Positions 6,972 to 13,251 of a stretch of DNA of 24,319 bases are shown piece by piece; the stretch's first letter is position 1, and each line of letters starts with the position of its first letter. The DNA is from a virus. The notes below the pieces were generated by a model. That model ran no database searches. It was not told the origin of the DNA and saw nothing but the letters and a program-made list of their open reading frames with translations. The stretch covers positions 1-24,319 of the IMG/VR virus record IMGVR_UViG_3300031951_001169; one strand, 5' to 3'. The position numbers were made by a program, and so were the translations under genes.

Positions 6972-7153
6972 CACCGCCACCGCTGGGGCCGGTCGAGGTG
7001 ATAGTGGTTGCGACACGGCGGGCAGACGCCTTCCAGCAGGCGTGACGCCCACTCACCGCACAAATCGCAGTCGCCTTCGACGAAGTCGCGCTGTCGCGCC
7101 TCGCTTTTGCGAACTTGGTCCTCGCCGTCTTTGTCAAAGTCGCGTTGACTCAT
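6971..7153 (-). CDS. Small zinc-finger protein (60 aa)
   Basis: Two CxxC knuckles, Cys29/Cys32 (CDLC) and Cys44/Cys47 (CPPC), predict one zinc-binding site. The first 25 residues are highly charged and the C-terminus is basic. Small zinc proteins like this are common in phage early operons and usually uncharacterised. Its stop overlaps the start of the next gene. GGGG about seven bases before the ATG is a weak Shine-Dalgarno. Confidence 0.7.
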   Translation of the reverse strand: MSQRDFDKDGEDQVRKSEARQRDFVEGDCDLCGEWASRLLEGVCPPCRNHYHLDRPQRWR

Positions 7154-7192
7154 GTGATGCCCCCGAACTGCGCTGGTCTCGCTTCCGTAGTG

Positions 7193-7321
7193 TCAGTACT
7201 CTCCGGTCTGAATGGCTTTCTGTATGTCCCCGCCCGCGATGCCCTCAAGCTCTGGAGGCGGCCCGCAATACGCAACGGCTGCGACGACCGCCGCAACGAT
7301 CACGACTACTAGCCGTTTCAC
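7193..7321 (-). CDS. Small membrane-anchored protein (42 aa)
   Basis: The GTG start overlaps the stop of the MazG-like gene (GTGA). The N-terminus KRLVVVIVAAVVAAVAYC is a basic residue pair followed by a hydrophobic segment ending at Cys19. It is either a transmembrane anchor or a poor lipobox signal. The remaining 23 residues (GPPPELEGIAGGDIQKAIQT) are polar and would face outward. Function unknown. Confidence 0.65.
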   Translation of the reverse strand: MKRLVVVIVAAVVAAVAYCGPPPELEGIAGGDIQKAIQTGEY

Positions 7322-7824
7322 GCTTGTGGCTCCCGAGGCCGCACCATTCCTTGAACGAGCGGCAGGAGTTGTGGCGGCATCCAGCCCCCGGGCTTCAGCA
7401 CCTTGCCGTCCTCGCGGCGACGGACTTCGTAGACGAAGCCCTGCCCCTTGCACGCCGAACACGGCTGTTGGGACCGACGCTCTTGGTCGTCGATGTACAC
7501 GACAGTGCCGGTGGCCTCACAGGAAAGGCACGCGTGCTTGATCTTGTCGACGTTGCTGCGATGCACCTCGTCCCACAGCGGTTGCGGGTCGAGTCCCAGC
7601 GCGTGCATCAGCCCGCTGGCGACGTAGATCAGGTCAAGGCACGCATCGGCAATCTCGGTCACCGAGCCTTCGCTCGGCTGCCGCAGATGCTCTTTCCACG
7701 CCTCTTCTAGCTCCGCGAACTCTTCGTCGCAGAGCCGCTTGTATAGCTCCGCGGTCGCGGACGACGGCTCCTGCCGGAAGTAGTTCATGAACGACTTCTG
7801 GTCTTTGAACACCAAATAGCTCAT
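7318..7824 (-). CDS. MazG-like nucleotide pyrophosphohydrolase with inserted zinc ribbon (168 aa)
   Basis: This is a MazG-type all-alpha NTP pyrophosphohydrolase fold that would hydrolyse (d)NTPs or related nucleotides. The metal-binding helices are EEFAELEEAW (about 34-43) and EIADACLD (57-64), giving the EExxE and ExxD signature. The usual C-terminal motif, RREDGKVLKPGGWMPP (about 136-150), is present. Normally that motif follows the VHRSNxxK segment closely. Here about 36 residues with two DnaJ-like knuckles, CLSCEATG (99-106) and CSACKGQG (122-129), are inserted between them. The ATG directly follows the stop of the upstream small gene. Confidence 0.85.
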   Translation of the reverse strand: MSYLVFKDQKSFMNYFRQEPSSATAELYKRLCDEEFAELEEAWKEHLRQPSEGSVTEIADACLDLIYVASGLMHALGLDPQPLWDEVHRSNVDKIKHACLSCEATGTVVYIDDQERRSQQPCSACKGQGFVYEVRRREDGKVLKPGGWMPPQLLPLVQGMVRPREPQA

Positions 7825-7944
7825 TTACTCGTCCTCGTGGTTGTCTCGTCTGTCGTCACGGGCCGTCCAGCACAGCGCTGCGATGAAATATCCCAGCACC
7901 GCACCGCCCCACGCCCCACACATCAAAATGGCAAAACTGCTCAT
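7825..7944 (-). CDS. Small single-pass membrane protein (39 aa)
   Basis: The ATG overlaps the stop of the preceding gene (ATGA) with AGGAG upstream, and its TAA touches the ATG of the MazG-like gene. Residues about 4-27 form one hydrophobic segment (FAILMCGAWGGAVLGYFIAA and on), followed by a charged tail (DDRRDNHEDE). The gene packing on both sides is strong support for translation. Candidate roles include a holin-like, superinfection-exclusion or envelope-regulatory peptide; none can be chosen from sequence. Confidence 0.7.
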   Translation of the reverse strand: MSSFAILMCGAWGGAVLGYFIAALCWTARDDRRDNHEDE

Positions 7945-8174
7945 GTTGATTCGCTCCTGCTTGCACCAAGCGCACGCAGCGCTCGGCGAACTTCCGAGAT
8001 GACGTTCCGAAGGGCGCGGGTGTCGCTCGCCGAGCGGGCTACCACAACCATTCGGGCTTGCTGCCGAAATGCGAGAGACGCTGCGGAATGCTTGCGTTTC
8101 TCGAAAAACATGACGCTGGAACCAGCCCAGCTGGACACCTCACGCTGAATGGCGCGACGAAACTCGCCGGTCAT
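7941..8174 (-). CDS. Small unknown basic protein (77 aa)
   Basis: The ATG overlaps the stop of the upstream gene by ATGA. The protein has Arg-rich helices (RRAIQREV, RRALRAL) around a hydrophobic MVVVARSA strand. No family is recognised. The longer open frame upstream of 8174 overlaps a well-supported gene and is ignored. Confidence 0.65.
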   Translation of the reverse strand: MTGEFRRAIQREVSSWAGSSVMFFEKRKHSAASLAFRQQARMVVVARSASDTRALRNVISEVRRALRALGASRSEST

Positions 8175-8506
8175 GACAAGCCACTCCGGAGGGATTTGGT
8201 CCGGAAAAAGTCCGCGTGCTGCGGATGCTCGTGCATAAAGAGACGAGCGTAGTACGGCGTGTAGTTGTTCGACATCTTGAACTCCTCGCCGTTGGTCTCG
8301 ATCTCTGTATGCCACCGAATGCGCTCAAAGATGGCCTTGCTGGAGTAGTGCTGGTGGCCGCGACCAATCACGTCGTAGGTGAACCGCTTGAACAGTTCGT
8401 AGACGTGCGGGTTCTGCTTGTGCCACCGCCACCATTGCGCCTTGATAGAGGCAGACGGAGCGCTGTACACAACGCTCCGTGATGCTTCTGCGTAATGCGC
8501 TTCCAA
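8171..8506 (-). CDS. Conserved phage hypothetical protein (111 aa)
   Basis: The start is TTG at 8506, chosen because a perfect AGGAGG lies five bases upstream. The protein resembles a conserved group of uncharacterised phage early proteins in its NPHVYELFKRFTYDVI, AIFERIRWHTEIET and NNYTPYYARLFM segments. It is soluble and rich in aromatic residues. It lies in the recombination operon straight after SSB, so a DNA-metabolism role is plausible but unproven. Confidence 0.8.
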   Translation of the reverse strand: MEAHYAEASRSVVYSAPSASIKAQWWRWHKQNPHVYELFKRFTYDVIGRGHQHYSSKAIFERIRWHTEIETNGEEFKMSNNYTPYYARLFMHEHPQHADFFRTKSLRSGLS

Positions 8507-8519
8507 ACTGGCCTCCTAA

Positions 8520-8843
8520 TCAGAACGGAATGTCATCGTTCGGATCGGCAGCGGCTGCCGGAGCGGGCGTCGCCGGGGTGGCGCTGCGGGTTGGTGCGGG
8601 GCTGTCGCCGTACGACTTCTCGCGCACGGGGTAGACCGACACCATCACCCTGTCCGAGCGGTCCTTATTCGCCACGTACTGGGTCTCCATCGCAATGACC
8701 AGCGAGTCGATGGCGAGAAACATGGACCCGTCGTCCTTCGTATAGACCGCGCCGATGTTCTTGGTGCGAGCTTTGGTCGCGCCGGTGCGGTCGGTGTACT
8801 CGCCCACCTTCAGGACGAGGTCATGCGTTTGCTTCGATGCCAT
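8520..8843 (-). CDS. ssb: Single-stranded DNA-binding-like protein (107 aa)
   Basis: The first 75 residues read as an OB-fold-type beta domain (LVLKVGEYTDRTGATKART, IGAVYTKDDGSMFLAIDSL). They are followed by a disordered Ala/Pro/Thr-rich linker and the acidic tip DDIPF, the classic SSB C-terminal peptide that docks partner proteins. The family match of the core is looser than the tail. It lies next to Bet and the exonuclease, as expected for a recombination/replication SSB. Its start overlaps the end of the upstream HTH gene by 23 bases. Confidence 0.75.
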   Translation of the reverse strand: MASKQTHDLVLKVGEYTDRTGATKARTKNIGAVYTKDDGSMFLAIDSLVIAMETQYVANKDRSDRVMVSVYPVREKSYGDSPAPTRSATPATPAPAAAADPNDDIPF

Positions 8844-9108
8844 GGGGTATTTCCTCTGTGATAGTGATTTCTTCGCGGGTTTCGCCGAGCAGCACTCCCG
8901 GTTCGACGCTCATGTGTTCCGCGGCCTTAACGATCAGGTCAGCACGCATCATCCGTGCGCCGTTCTCGTGCCACCGAATGGTGTTGACCGATACGCCCAG
9001 CACCTTCGCCAGATCGCGCAGCCATACAGAACGAGACCGCCGGATGACACGAAATGTCTCTCCTAGTCGTGCCTCAAAGTCGCCTTTAGGTGTTGGTACT
9101 GTTGCCAT
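8821..9108 (-). CDS. Cro/CI-type helix-turn-helix regulator (95 aa)
   Basis: An XRE-like HTH lies at about residues 27-65: LRDLAKVLGVSVNTIRWHENG, then a further helix and a MSVEPGVLL segment. It has no oligomerisation or peptidase domain, so it is Cro-sized. Being inside the repressed early operon, it is a candidate Cro-like or delayed-early regulator. ATG 9108 is chosen for the GAGGG eight bases upstream; it overlaps the end of bet by 23 bases. The longer frame upstream is shadow of bet. Confidence 0.8.
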   Translation of the reverse strand: MATVPTPKGDFEARLGETFRVIRRSRSVWLRDLAKVLGVSVNTIRWHENGARMMRADLIVKAAEHMSVEPGVLLGETREEITITEEIPHGIEANA

Positions 9109-9838
9109 CGTGTCCCTCGTGGAAAGTGCCCTCTGGCGGCGGGAATGCCGCGGTGGGTTCGGGCTTACCCCCACCAGCAAAGTCGTCGAGCGCGGAGCGG
9201 GCGTTGCGAGTGGCGCTACGCACGACCGCTGGTGTGACGTCGACGGCTTCACGGATGCGCTCGGCCTCGTCCGGGTCGTAGATGCCGACGAATCCGAAGG
9301 CGACGCGAGCGCACTGAATCATCGCCTTGTGCCGCAGGAAGCGGCTGGTATGGGTCTGCCACGGCCCGTTGTTGACGTAGCCGCGGTCGTTCTTAAACGG
9401 TGGGCGATAGCACTCGCTGAACCGCTCGCGCACGCTGATGGGGTGCGACCGGTCTTTGCGGTAAATCCTGCACTCAATCCACTCCGGGCACGGCTGGTGT
9501 TCCGCACTCTCGACCAGCTTCTCGCTCTCGACGAACTCCATGCCGTCGAACTCGCGGCTGCTGTTGATGATGCGGCTCCACCCGTCGATCCCGACCACCG
9601 GCACGATGCCGCTCTTCTTGTCTGGGAAGGCGTAGATTTCCTTGGTCCATGGGTTGAGGTCGTACTGGTTGGCGACAACGAGCAGCGCCATCATTTGCTC
9701 GTTCGTGACGTCGCCGCGGAAGGCGGTGGCCTTAAGCGCGGTCAGCATCTTGTCGGGGTCCACGCTGTACTTGTTCGCCATTAGGGCGAGCAGTCGGGCG
9801 CGGGGCTGTGTGCTTTCAATAGTGGTTACAGCTGACAT
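9086..9838 (-). CDS. bet: Bet/RecT-family single-strand annealing recombinase (250 aa)
   Basis: This protein anneals complementary DNA strands exposed by the partner exonuclease. Diagnostic Bet-family segments are ALVVANQYDLNPWTKEIYAF, VVGIDGWSRIINS, CRIYRKDRSHPISVRE, GPWQTHTSRFLRHKAMIQ and ARVAFGFVGIYDPDEAERI. The C-terminus is a Pro/Gly-rich tail. ATG 9838 is preferred because of GAGGAAGGGA upstream; TTG 9856 is an alternative. It follows the exonuclease gene, giving a lambda-type Red pair. Confidence 0.93.
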   Translation of the reverse strand: MSAVTTIESTQPRARLLALMANKYSVDPDKMLTALKATAFRGDVTNEQMMALLVVANQYDLNPWTKEIYAFPDKKSGIVPVVGIDGWSRIINSSREFDGMEFVESEKLVESAEHQPCPEWIECRIYRKDRSHPISVRERFSECYRPPFKNDRGYVNNGPWQTHTSRFLRHKAMIQCARVAFGFVGIYDPDEAERIREAVDVTPAVVRSATRNARSALDDFAGGGKPEPTAAFPPPEGTFHEGHDGNSTNT

Positions 9839-9852
9839 GGTGTGTCCCTTCC

Positions 9853-10854
9853 TCAAAGGGTTGGAGTGATGGTGAGAGCGCCCCGGTACGTGAGCGCTTT
9901 CTGAACGCGCTCGGGGATGACCTTCTCCGGGCGCTCAATGACCGCCCACGAGAGGCGGTAGCCGCGAGCCGCGGCCTTGGTGGCGTCGCCAACCTTGGAG
10001 GCAATCTGCCCCTTCAGGTGCGACAGGGTGGCCTCTAGCTGGTCTGCTTCGGCCTTCCGGGCGATGTAGTCCGCGCAGAGTTGTGGCAGGTCGCTATCGC
10101 TGGTGAGGTCGACCTGCAGCGCCTTGCTGCCGTACCGGTGAACCTCGGCGACGCTGTCGTAGTCGGCAACCCACTTCGGTTCCGTGCCGGTTTGGACGCC
10201 TTCCCAGAACTTGGCAATCGCCTCGGCGATCTTCTGCTGGGTCGGTTCGTGCCGCTCAATGCGCCCGCGCAGGAGGCGGTTGCCACCGACGCACGCCACA
10301 ATCCAGCCGTGGTCCGCGCCAACCGCGCCGATCTGGTGCTGCAGCTGCAGGACATAGTTAAGGGGCGGCATGAGAATCTCATCGCCCTCGACAGCCCAGT
10401 GGTCGCGGAAGGCCAAGCCGTCGACATTCTTGAACTCAATCGGCGGCAGCCCGGACTCGTGTGCCTCGTAGTCAAGGCTCGCGCCCCACCCCATCACGAC
10501 CGGATGGGTGCAGTAGCGATGCACCTTGCGGAGCTTCCACTTGAACTTCTCGGTCGCCCACGCCGCTAACGCAGGCTCAAGGAAGTTGCCCGCCTGCACC
10601 CGCTCGTTACCGGACAGGTCGTCCGGCATGAGGCGGTCTGACTTTTCCTGCCAGAGCCGGTAGCCCGTCTTGAAAGGTGAAAGGCACTCGATGAGGGTCG
10701 ACCCCTCGGGTGCTGCCTCGTACAAATGCAGGACGGCTTCCGTGCCGTCCGCGAAACGCCAGCGATAAAAAAGGCTGGCGACCTCCGAACCACCTACGTG
10801 AGAGTCACGTAGCGAAAGCCATTCGGCTTCGTCCTTAACTGCGATTGCGCCCAT
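9853..10854 (-). CDS. YqaJ-type phage recombination exonuclease (333 aa)
   Basis: This is a lambda-exonuclease-like PD-(D/E)xK nuclease that resects duplex ends 5' to 3' to feed Bet. Motifs are GGSEVASLF near the N-terminus, GNFLEPALAAWATEKF (about 105-120), GASLDYEA then PIEFKNVD with the catalytic Asp and Glu-x-Lys, and LQLQHQIGAVGADHGWIVA. The start has GGAGG five bases upstream. It is the first gene of the leftward early operon behind a repressor-controlled promoter. Confidence 0.9.
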   Translation of the reverse strand: MGAIAVKDEAEWLSLRDSHVGGSEVASLFYRWRFADGTEAVLHLYEAAPEGSTLIECLSPFKTGYRLWQEKSDRLMPDDLSGNERVQAGNFLEPALAAWATEKFKWKLRKVHRYCTHPVVMGWGASLDYEAHESGLPPIEFKNVDGLAFRDHWAVEGDEILMPPLNYVLQLQHQIGAVGADHGWIVACVGGNRLLRGRIERHEPTQQKIAEAIAKFWEGVQTGTEPKWVADYDSVAEVHRYGSKALQVDLTSDSDLPQLCADYIARKAEADQLEATLSHLKGQIASKVGDATKAAARGYRLSWAVIERPEKVIPERVQKALTYRGALTITPTL

Positions 10855-10862
10855 GTGTTCCT

Positions 10863-10890
10863 CCGGTTACCGCCCAACGCGGTGAACCGG
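10863..10890. other. Imperfect GC-rich dyad in the early-operon leader
   Basis: CCGGTT-CCGC and GCGG-AACCGG form a 10-bp interrupted inverted repeat between the -10 box and the exonuclease Shine-Dalgarno. The predicted start of transcription falls inside it. It could be a second operator, for example for the Cro-like protein, or a leader hairpin. Confidence 0.5.
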
Positions 10891-10919
10891 AAGTTATCAC
10901 GGGCATGACAGTTACGCAA
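10891..10919 (-). promoter_or_regulatory. Leftward early promoter (exonuclease to integrase operon)
   Basis: On the minus strand TTGCGT (10919-10914) and TAACTT (10896-10891) are 17 bp apart, with the operator in the spacer. It would drive the whole block down to the integrase, since no clear terminator or large gap interrupts it. Confidence 0.75.
10895..10910. promoter_or_regulatory. Repressor operator O3
   Basis: TATCACGGGCATGACA on the plus strand is identical to O5 at 12055. On the minus strand it occupies the spacer and the first two bases of the -10, the same register as O2, O6 and O7. Confidence 0.8.
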
Positions 10920-10981
10920 TAGGGATTATTCGGGTGCTGATATTTTCTGGCGTCTGACTGTTTTTTCGGTGATACTTTTGG

Positions 10982-11596
10982 TCACACCGTTTGAACAATG
11001 GAAACGACAGCATGGGCAGCGACAATCTCGACATCCTCAAGCATCCCGGCGTTCCAAGCCGTCAGGTTGTACAGCCCCGCTCTGGTGCCGCGATGAACCT
11101 CACGGACCAGACGCTGACCTTGTGCCGCTACTTGCACCACCGCCAGCTTCCCAATCAGATCTTCCGGGCTGCGCGGCGTCTTTTCGTAAAACAGCGTCCA
11201 CCCCCCGGGGACGGGGTGAAGCCCGTCTTTGTCGATTCGTGCAGCGCACACCTCAATGTCACTCGGCAGCCCTATCGGGCGAGGCACATATTGCTCTCCG
11301 TCCACGTTGAACATCCTCCCATAGATGCCGACCACAGCGTCAACGCGGACGGGCTGTGCGGCTGTACCTTTAGGTGGGCTAGGACTAATACCCAGCAGTT
11401 CGTCAACGGAGGTGCCCGCGGCATGAGCGAGTTTTTGCAGCGTATCCGCCGTCAGATTCCCGCTTACTCCGCTCAAGTAGTTGTAGAGCGTGCTAGATCG
11501 AATCCCTGCCTTCTTCGCCCATGGATGCGGTTTGAATCCCCGCTTCTCCATGTATGCCTTGAAACTATCACGGGCATGGTTCTTTTTCATAGCCAT
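10982..11596 (-). CDS. CI-like prophage repressor with degenerate S24 domain (204 aa)
   Basis: Residues about 10-70 form an XRE-type HTH (HPWAKKAGIRSSTLYNYLSG). The C-terminal half follows the S24/LexA-like fold with GGWTLFYEKTPRSPEDLIGKLAVVQV and a LYNLTAWNAGMLEDVEI ending typical of phage repressors. The Ser of the expected DSM motif is replaced (Asp124-Gly125-Leu126), and the catalytic Lys region reads RLVREV (Arg165). Self-cleavage therefore looks lost. ATG 11596 has GGAG upstream; the frame's upstream Met lacks one. The gene diverges from the DUF1064 gene. It is the best candidate binder of the nine operators. Confidence 0.85.
   Translation of the reverse strand: MAMKKNHARDSFKAYMEKRGFKPHPWAKKAGIRSSTLYNYLSGVSGNLTADTLQKLAHAAGTSVDELLGISPSPPKGTAAQPVRVDAVVGIYGRMFNVDGEQYVPRPIGLPSDIEVCAARIDKDGLHPVPGGWTLFYEKTPRSPEDLIGKLAVVQVAAQGQRLVREVHRGTRAGLYNLTAWNAGMLEDVEIVAAHAVVSIVQTV
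11566..11581. promoter_or_regulatory. Operator O4 inside the repressor start region
   Basis: TATCACGGGCATGGTT matches O3 and O5 in the first 13 bases and loses the last half-site. It overlaps repressor codons about 6-11, where binding could block the repressor's own transcription or the divergent promoter. Confidence 0.55.
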
Positions 11597-11650
11597 AACT
11601 CGACTCCAGTCACATACCGATAAGAAAATATTGCACCCAAGAGATCGCAC

Positions 11651-11998
11651 ATGACCTTTCGCTTTGCTCGGGTATCTACGTCCAAGTTCCGGAACGTCAA
11701 AACAGAGGTCGACGGCAACATCTTTGCCTCGAAGGCCGAGGCGACCCGTTACGTGTACTTGAAGGCACTTCTGCGGGTCGGAGAAATTGATGCGTTGGAG
11801 CTACAGCCACGATTCAACCTTGTCGTAAACGGGCAAAAAGTCTGCGCGTATATCGCAGATTTCCGCTATCGGCGCGTCTCGACGGGCGATGTGATCGTGG
11901 AGGACGTCAAGTCCAAGCCGACTCGGACGCCCGAGTACCGGATAAAAAAGAAACTGCTGAAGGCACTCTACAACACCGAAATCGTCGAGGTTGGGTAG
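11651..11998 (+). CDS. DUF1064 family protein, possible phage nuclease (115 aa)
   Basis: The fold expected is restriction-endonuclease-like. The sequence starts with KFRNVKTEVDGNIFASKAEATRY, includes an IADFRYR strand and ends with VIVEDVKSKPTRTPEYRIKKKL. These give the family's Glu, Asp and Asp/Glu-x-Lys residues. DUF1064 members often sit in phage replication modules and have been proposed as Holliday-junction-type nucleases. AAGAGA before the ATG is a modest Shine-Dalgarno. The start lies 55 bp from the divergent repressor start. Confidence 0.8.
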   Translation: MTFRFARVSTSKFRNVKTEVDGNIFASKAEATRYVYLKALLRVGEIDALELQPRFNLVVNGQKVCAYIADFRYRRVSTGDVIVEDVKSKPTRTPEYRIKKKLLKALYNTEIVEVG

Positions 11999-12011
11999 CG
12001 ACAGACGCAAG

Positions 12012-12030
12012 AAGTTCCATTTTGGAACTT
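12012..12030. other. Perfect 8-bp dyad upstream of the replication promoter
   Basis: AAGTTCCA and TGGAACTT flank TTT. It overlaps the -35 by two bases and lacks a T-tract, so it fits an operator for a second regulator better than a terminator of the DUF1064 gene. Confidence 0.5.
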
Positions 12031-12057
12031 GACGTAAGCATGGCATCGCACAATTAT
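12029..12057 (+). promoter_or_regulatory. Promoter of the replication operon
   Basis: TTGACG (12029-12034) and AATTAT (12052-12057) are 17 bp apart, in front of the DUF1376, zinc-finger and helicase genes. Confidence 0.7.
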
Positions 12058-12070
12058 CACGGGCATGACA
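12055..12070. promoter_or_regulatory. Repressor operator O5
   Basis: TATCACGGGCATGACA is identical to O3. Here it overlaps the -10 box and the predicted start site rather than the spacer. Confidence 0.8.
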
Positions 12071-12086
12071 GCGATTGGAGGAAAGC

Positions 12087-12131
12087 GTGCCGTCAGTATC
12101 ACGAATAGAACAAACCCGGGGGCGACCATGA
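12087..12131 (+). CDS. Possible 14-residue leader peptide of the replication operon
   Basis: GTG at 12087 follows a strong GGAGG by five bases and opens a 14-codon frame (VPSVSRIEQTRGRP). Its TGA overlaps the ATG of the next gene (ATGA). The next gene has only a GGGGG run upstream, so translational coupling from this leader is plausible. It is very short and could be coincidental. Confidence 0.4.
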   Translation: MPSVSRIEQTRGRP

Positions 12132-12916
12132 AGCGCCCCGCGTTCCAGTTCTACCCAGCCGATTGGCGCAAAGACCCGTCTCTTTCGACGTGTAGTCTGG
12201 CTGCACGAGGTCTGTGGATCGAACTCATGTGCATCATGCACGAGGCTAGTCCGTACGGCGTGCTGGCGGTCAACGGCAAGCCGATGACAGACCTGCAGAT
12301 CAGTCGAGCGGTCGGCGAGCCGATGGATTTGGTGCAAGGACTGCTGGACGAACTGGAGTCTGCCGGGGTGTATTCCCGCGATGAGACCGGCGCGATTTTT
12401 AGCCGCCGAATGATTCGGGATGAACAACTGAGAAACGTCCGTGCTGCTGCAGGTAGGCTTGGTGGAAACCCCACGTTGCTTAACCAAAAGCATAACCTTG
12501 TCGACAAGCAAAAGCCAACCCCTTCATCTTCATCTTCATCTTCTACTTCAGAAGATAAAACTATCGATCAGCCTACGGCTGTCGCGAGAGTTAATACCGA
12601 CTCTCATGCCGGTGAGAAAGGTAGGCGTACCGTCAGTTTCACTCAGGAATACGAAGAGTGGTGGTCCGCATATCCGCGGAAGGTGGGCAAGCTCGCCGCG
12701 TTCCGCGCTTACCAGACCGCCAAGCGCCTTCTCGGGGCCGAGGCGACCCCTCGCCTACTCTTGGGCGCTCAAGCCTACGCAGCGACTACCGCGGGCAAGG
12801 ATGAGAAGTACATCGCGCACCCGACTACGTGGCTGAACCAAGGCCGGTGGGACGATGTGGCCGCAAGCAAGCGGGCTGGTGCGGTAGGCCGCGACGCCTT
12901 CGGGGTGGGCGGCTGA
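12128..12916 (+). CDS. DUF1376 (YdaU-like) phage replication protein (262 aa)
   Basis: The N-terminal DUF1376 domain (1-105) is clear: RPAFQFYPADWRKDPSLSTC, LAARGLWIELMCIMHE, PYGVL and an LLDELESAGVYSRDETGAI winged-helix-like end. A Ser-rich linker (133-141) joins a C-terminal helical domain (about 175-250) with WWSAYPRKVGKLAAFRAYQ and HPTTWLNQGRWDD, seen in phage DnaT/helicase-loader-type proteins. The likely role is origin recognition or helicase loading. ATG 12128 is chosen because the domain begins there; an in-frame ATG at 12065 would be nearly leaderless. Confidence 0.85.
   Translation: MKRPAFQFYPADWRKDPSLSTCSLAARGLWIELMCIMHEASPYGVLAVNGKPMTDLQISRAVGEPMDLVQGLLDELESAGVYSRDETGAIFSRRMIRDEQLRNVRAAAGRLGGNPTLLNQKHNLVDKQKPTPSSSSSSSTSEDKTIDQPTAVARVNTDSHAGEKGRRTVSFTQEYEEWWSAYPRKVGKLAAFRAYQTAKRLLGAEATPRLLLGAQAYAATTAGKDEKYIAHPTTWLNQGRWDDVAASKRAGAVGRDAFGVGG
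12524..12550 (+). repeat. Ser-rich linker microsatellite
   Basis: Seven Ser codons, mostly alternating TCA and TCT, then Thr and Ser encode the flexible linker of the replication protein. Such runs are prone to slippage. Confidence 0.8.
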
Positions 12917-13251
12917 TGAGCGTCGCCGAGAAACTCAACGCGGATGGCATCCGGCTACGGAACTACGAGCCGGGGAACCACTACACCGTCTGCCCGAAGT
13001 GCAGCGACACGCGCAAGAGCGGCAACAAGCGCAAGCCGTGCTTAAGCGTCGCGGTTGGGCCGACACAGATACACGGGGGGCAGTTAGAGGACGGGCGGGC
13101 CGTTTGGCATTGTTTTCACTGTGGATGGAGCGGAGGAACAGGTGGAAGGGTTAACTCATTCGATTCAAGAGGGGCTGGAAGCGAGGCATATCGACCCAGA
13201 GCTGGCGCTCAAGCTGGGGCTGCACGCCCTCGCTGGAACCGGTGGTATTGA
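12916..13251 (+). CDS. Stand-alone primase-type zinc-binding protein (111 aa)
   Basis: The ATG overlaps the previous stop (TGATG). Cys26/Cys29 (CPKC) and Cys66/Cys69 (CFHC) form a zinc ribbon like the N-terminal domain of T7 gp4-type primases, which contacts the DNA template. In most relatives this domain is fused to the TOPRIM-helicase that follows. Here it is in a different frame, and its last 36 residues (after WSGGTGG) overlap the helicase gene and look non-conserved (Ala/Arg/Gly-rich). It likely acts in trans with the helicase. Confidence 0.75.
   Translation: MSVAEKLNADGIRLRNYEPGNHYTVCPKCSDTRKSGNKRKPCLSVAVGPTQIHGGQLEDGRAVWHCFHCGWSGGTGGRVNSFDSRGAGSEAYRPRAGAQAGAARPRWNRWY

Noticed and set aside
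7837-8148. Plus-strand frames within the leftward operon
   Set aside because: They oppose a continuous chain of overlapping minus-strand genes and have no ribosome sites or motifs.
10968-10992. GGTGA/TCAC inverted repeat after the repressor stop as a terminator
   Set aside because: On the repressor strand it is followed by A residues, not T, so it lacks the terminator signature; it also does not fit the operator pattern.
13111-13251. Programmed frameshift joining the zinc finger to the helicase
   Set aside because: The change needed is +1 and no typical slippery or stop-codon stimulated site is seen, while a strong GGAGG plus GTG start explains the helicase alone. Kept only as an alternative.
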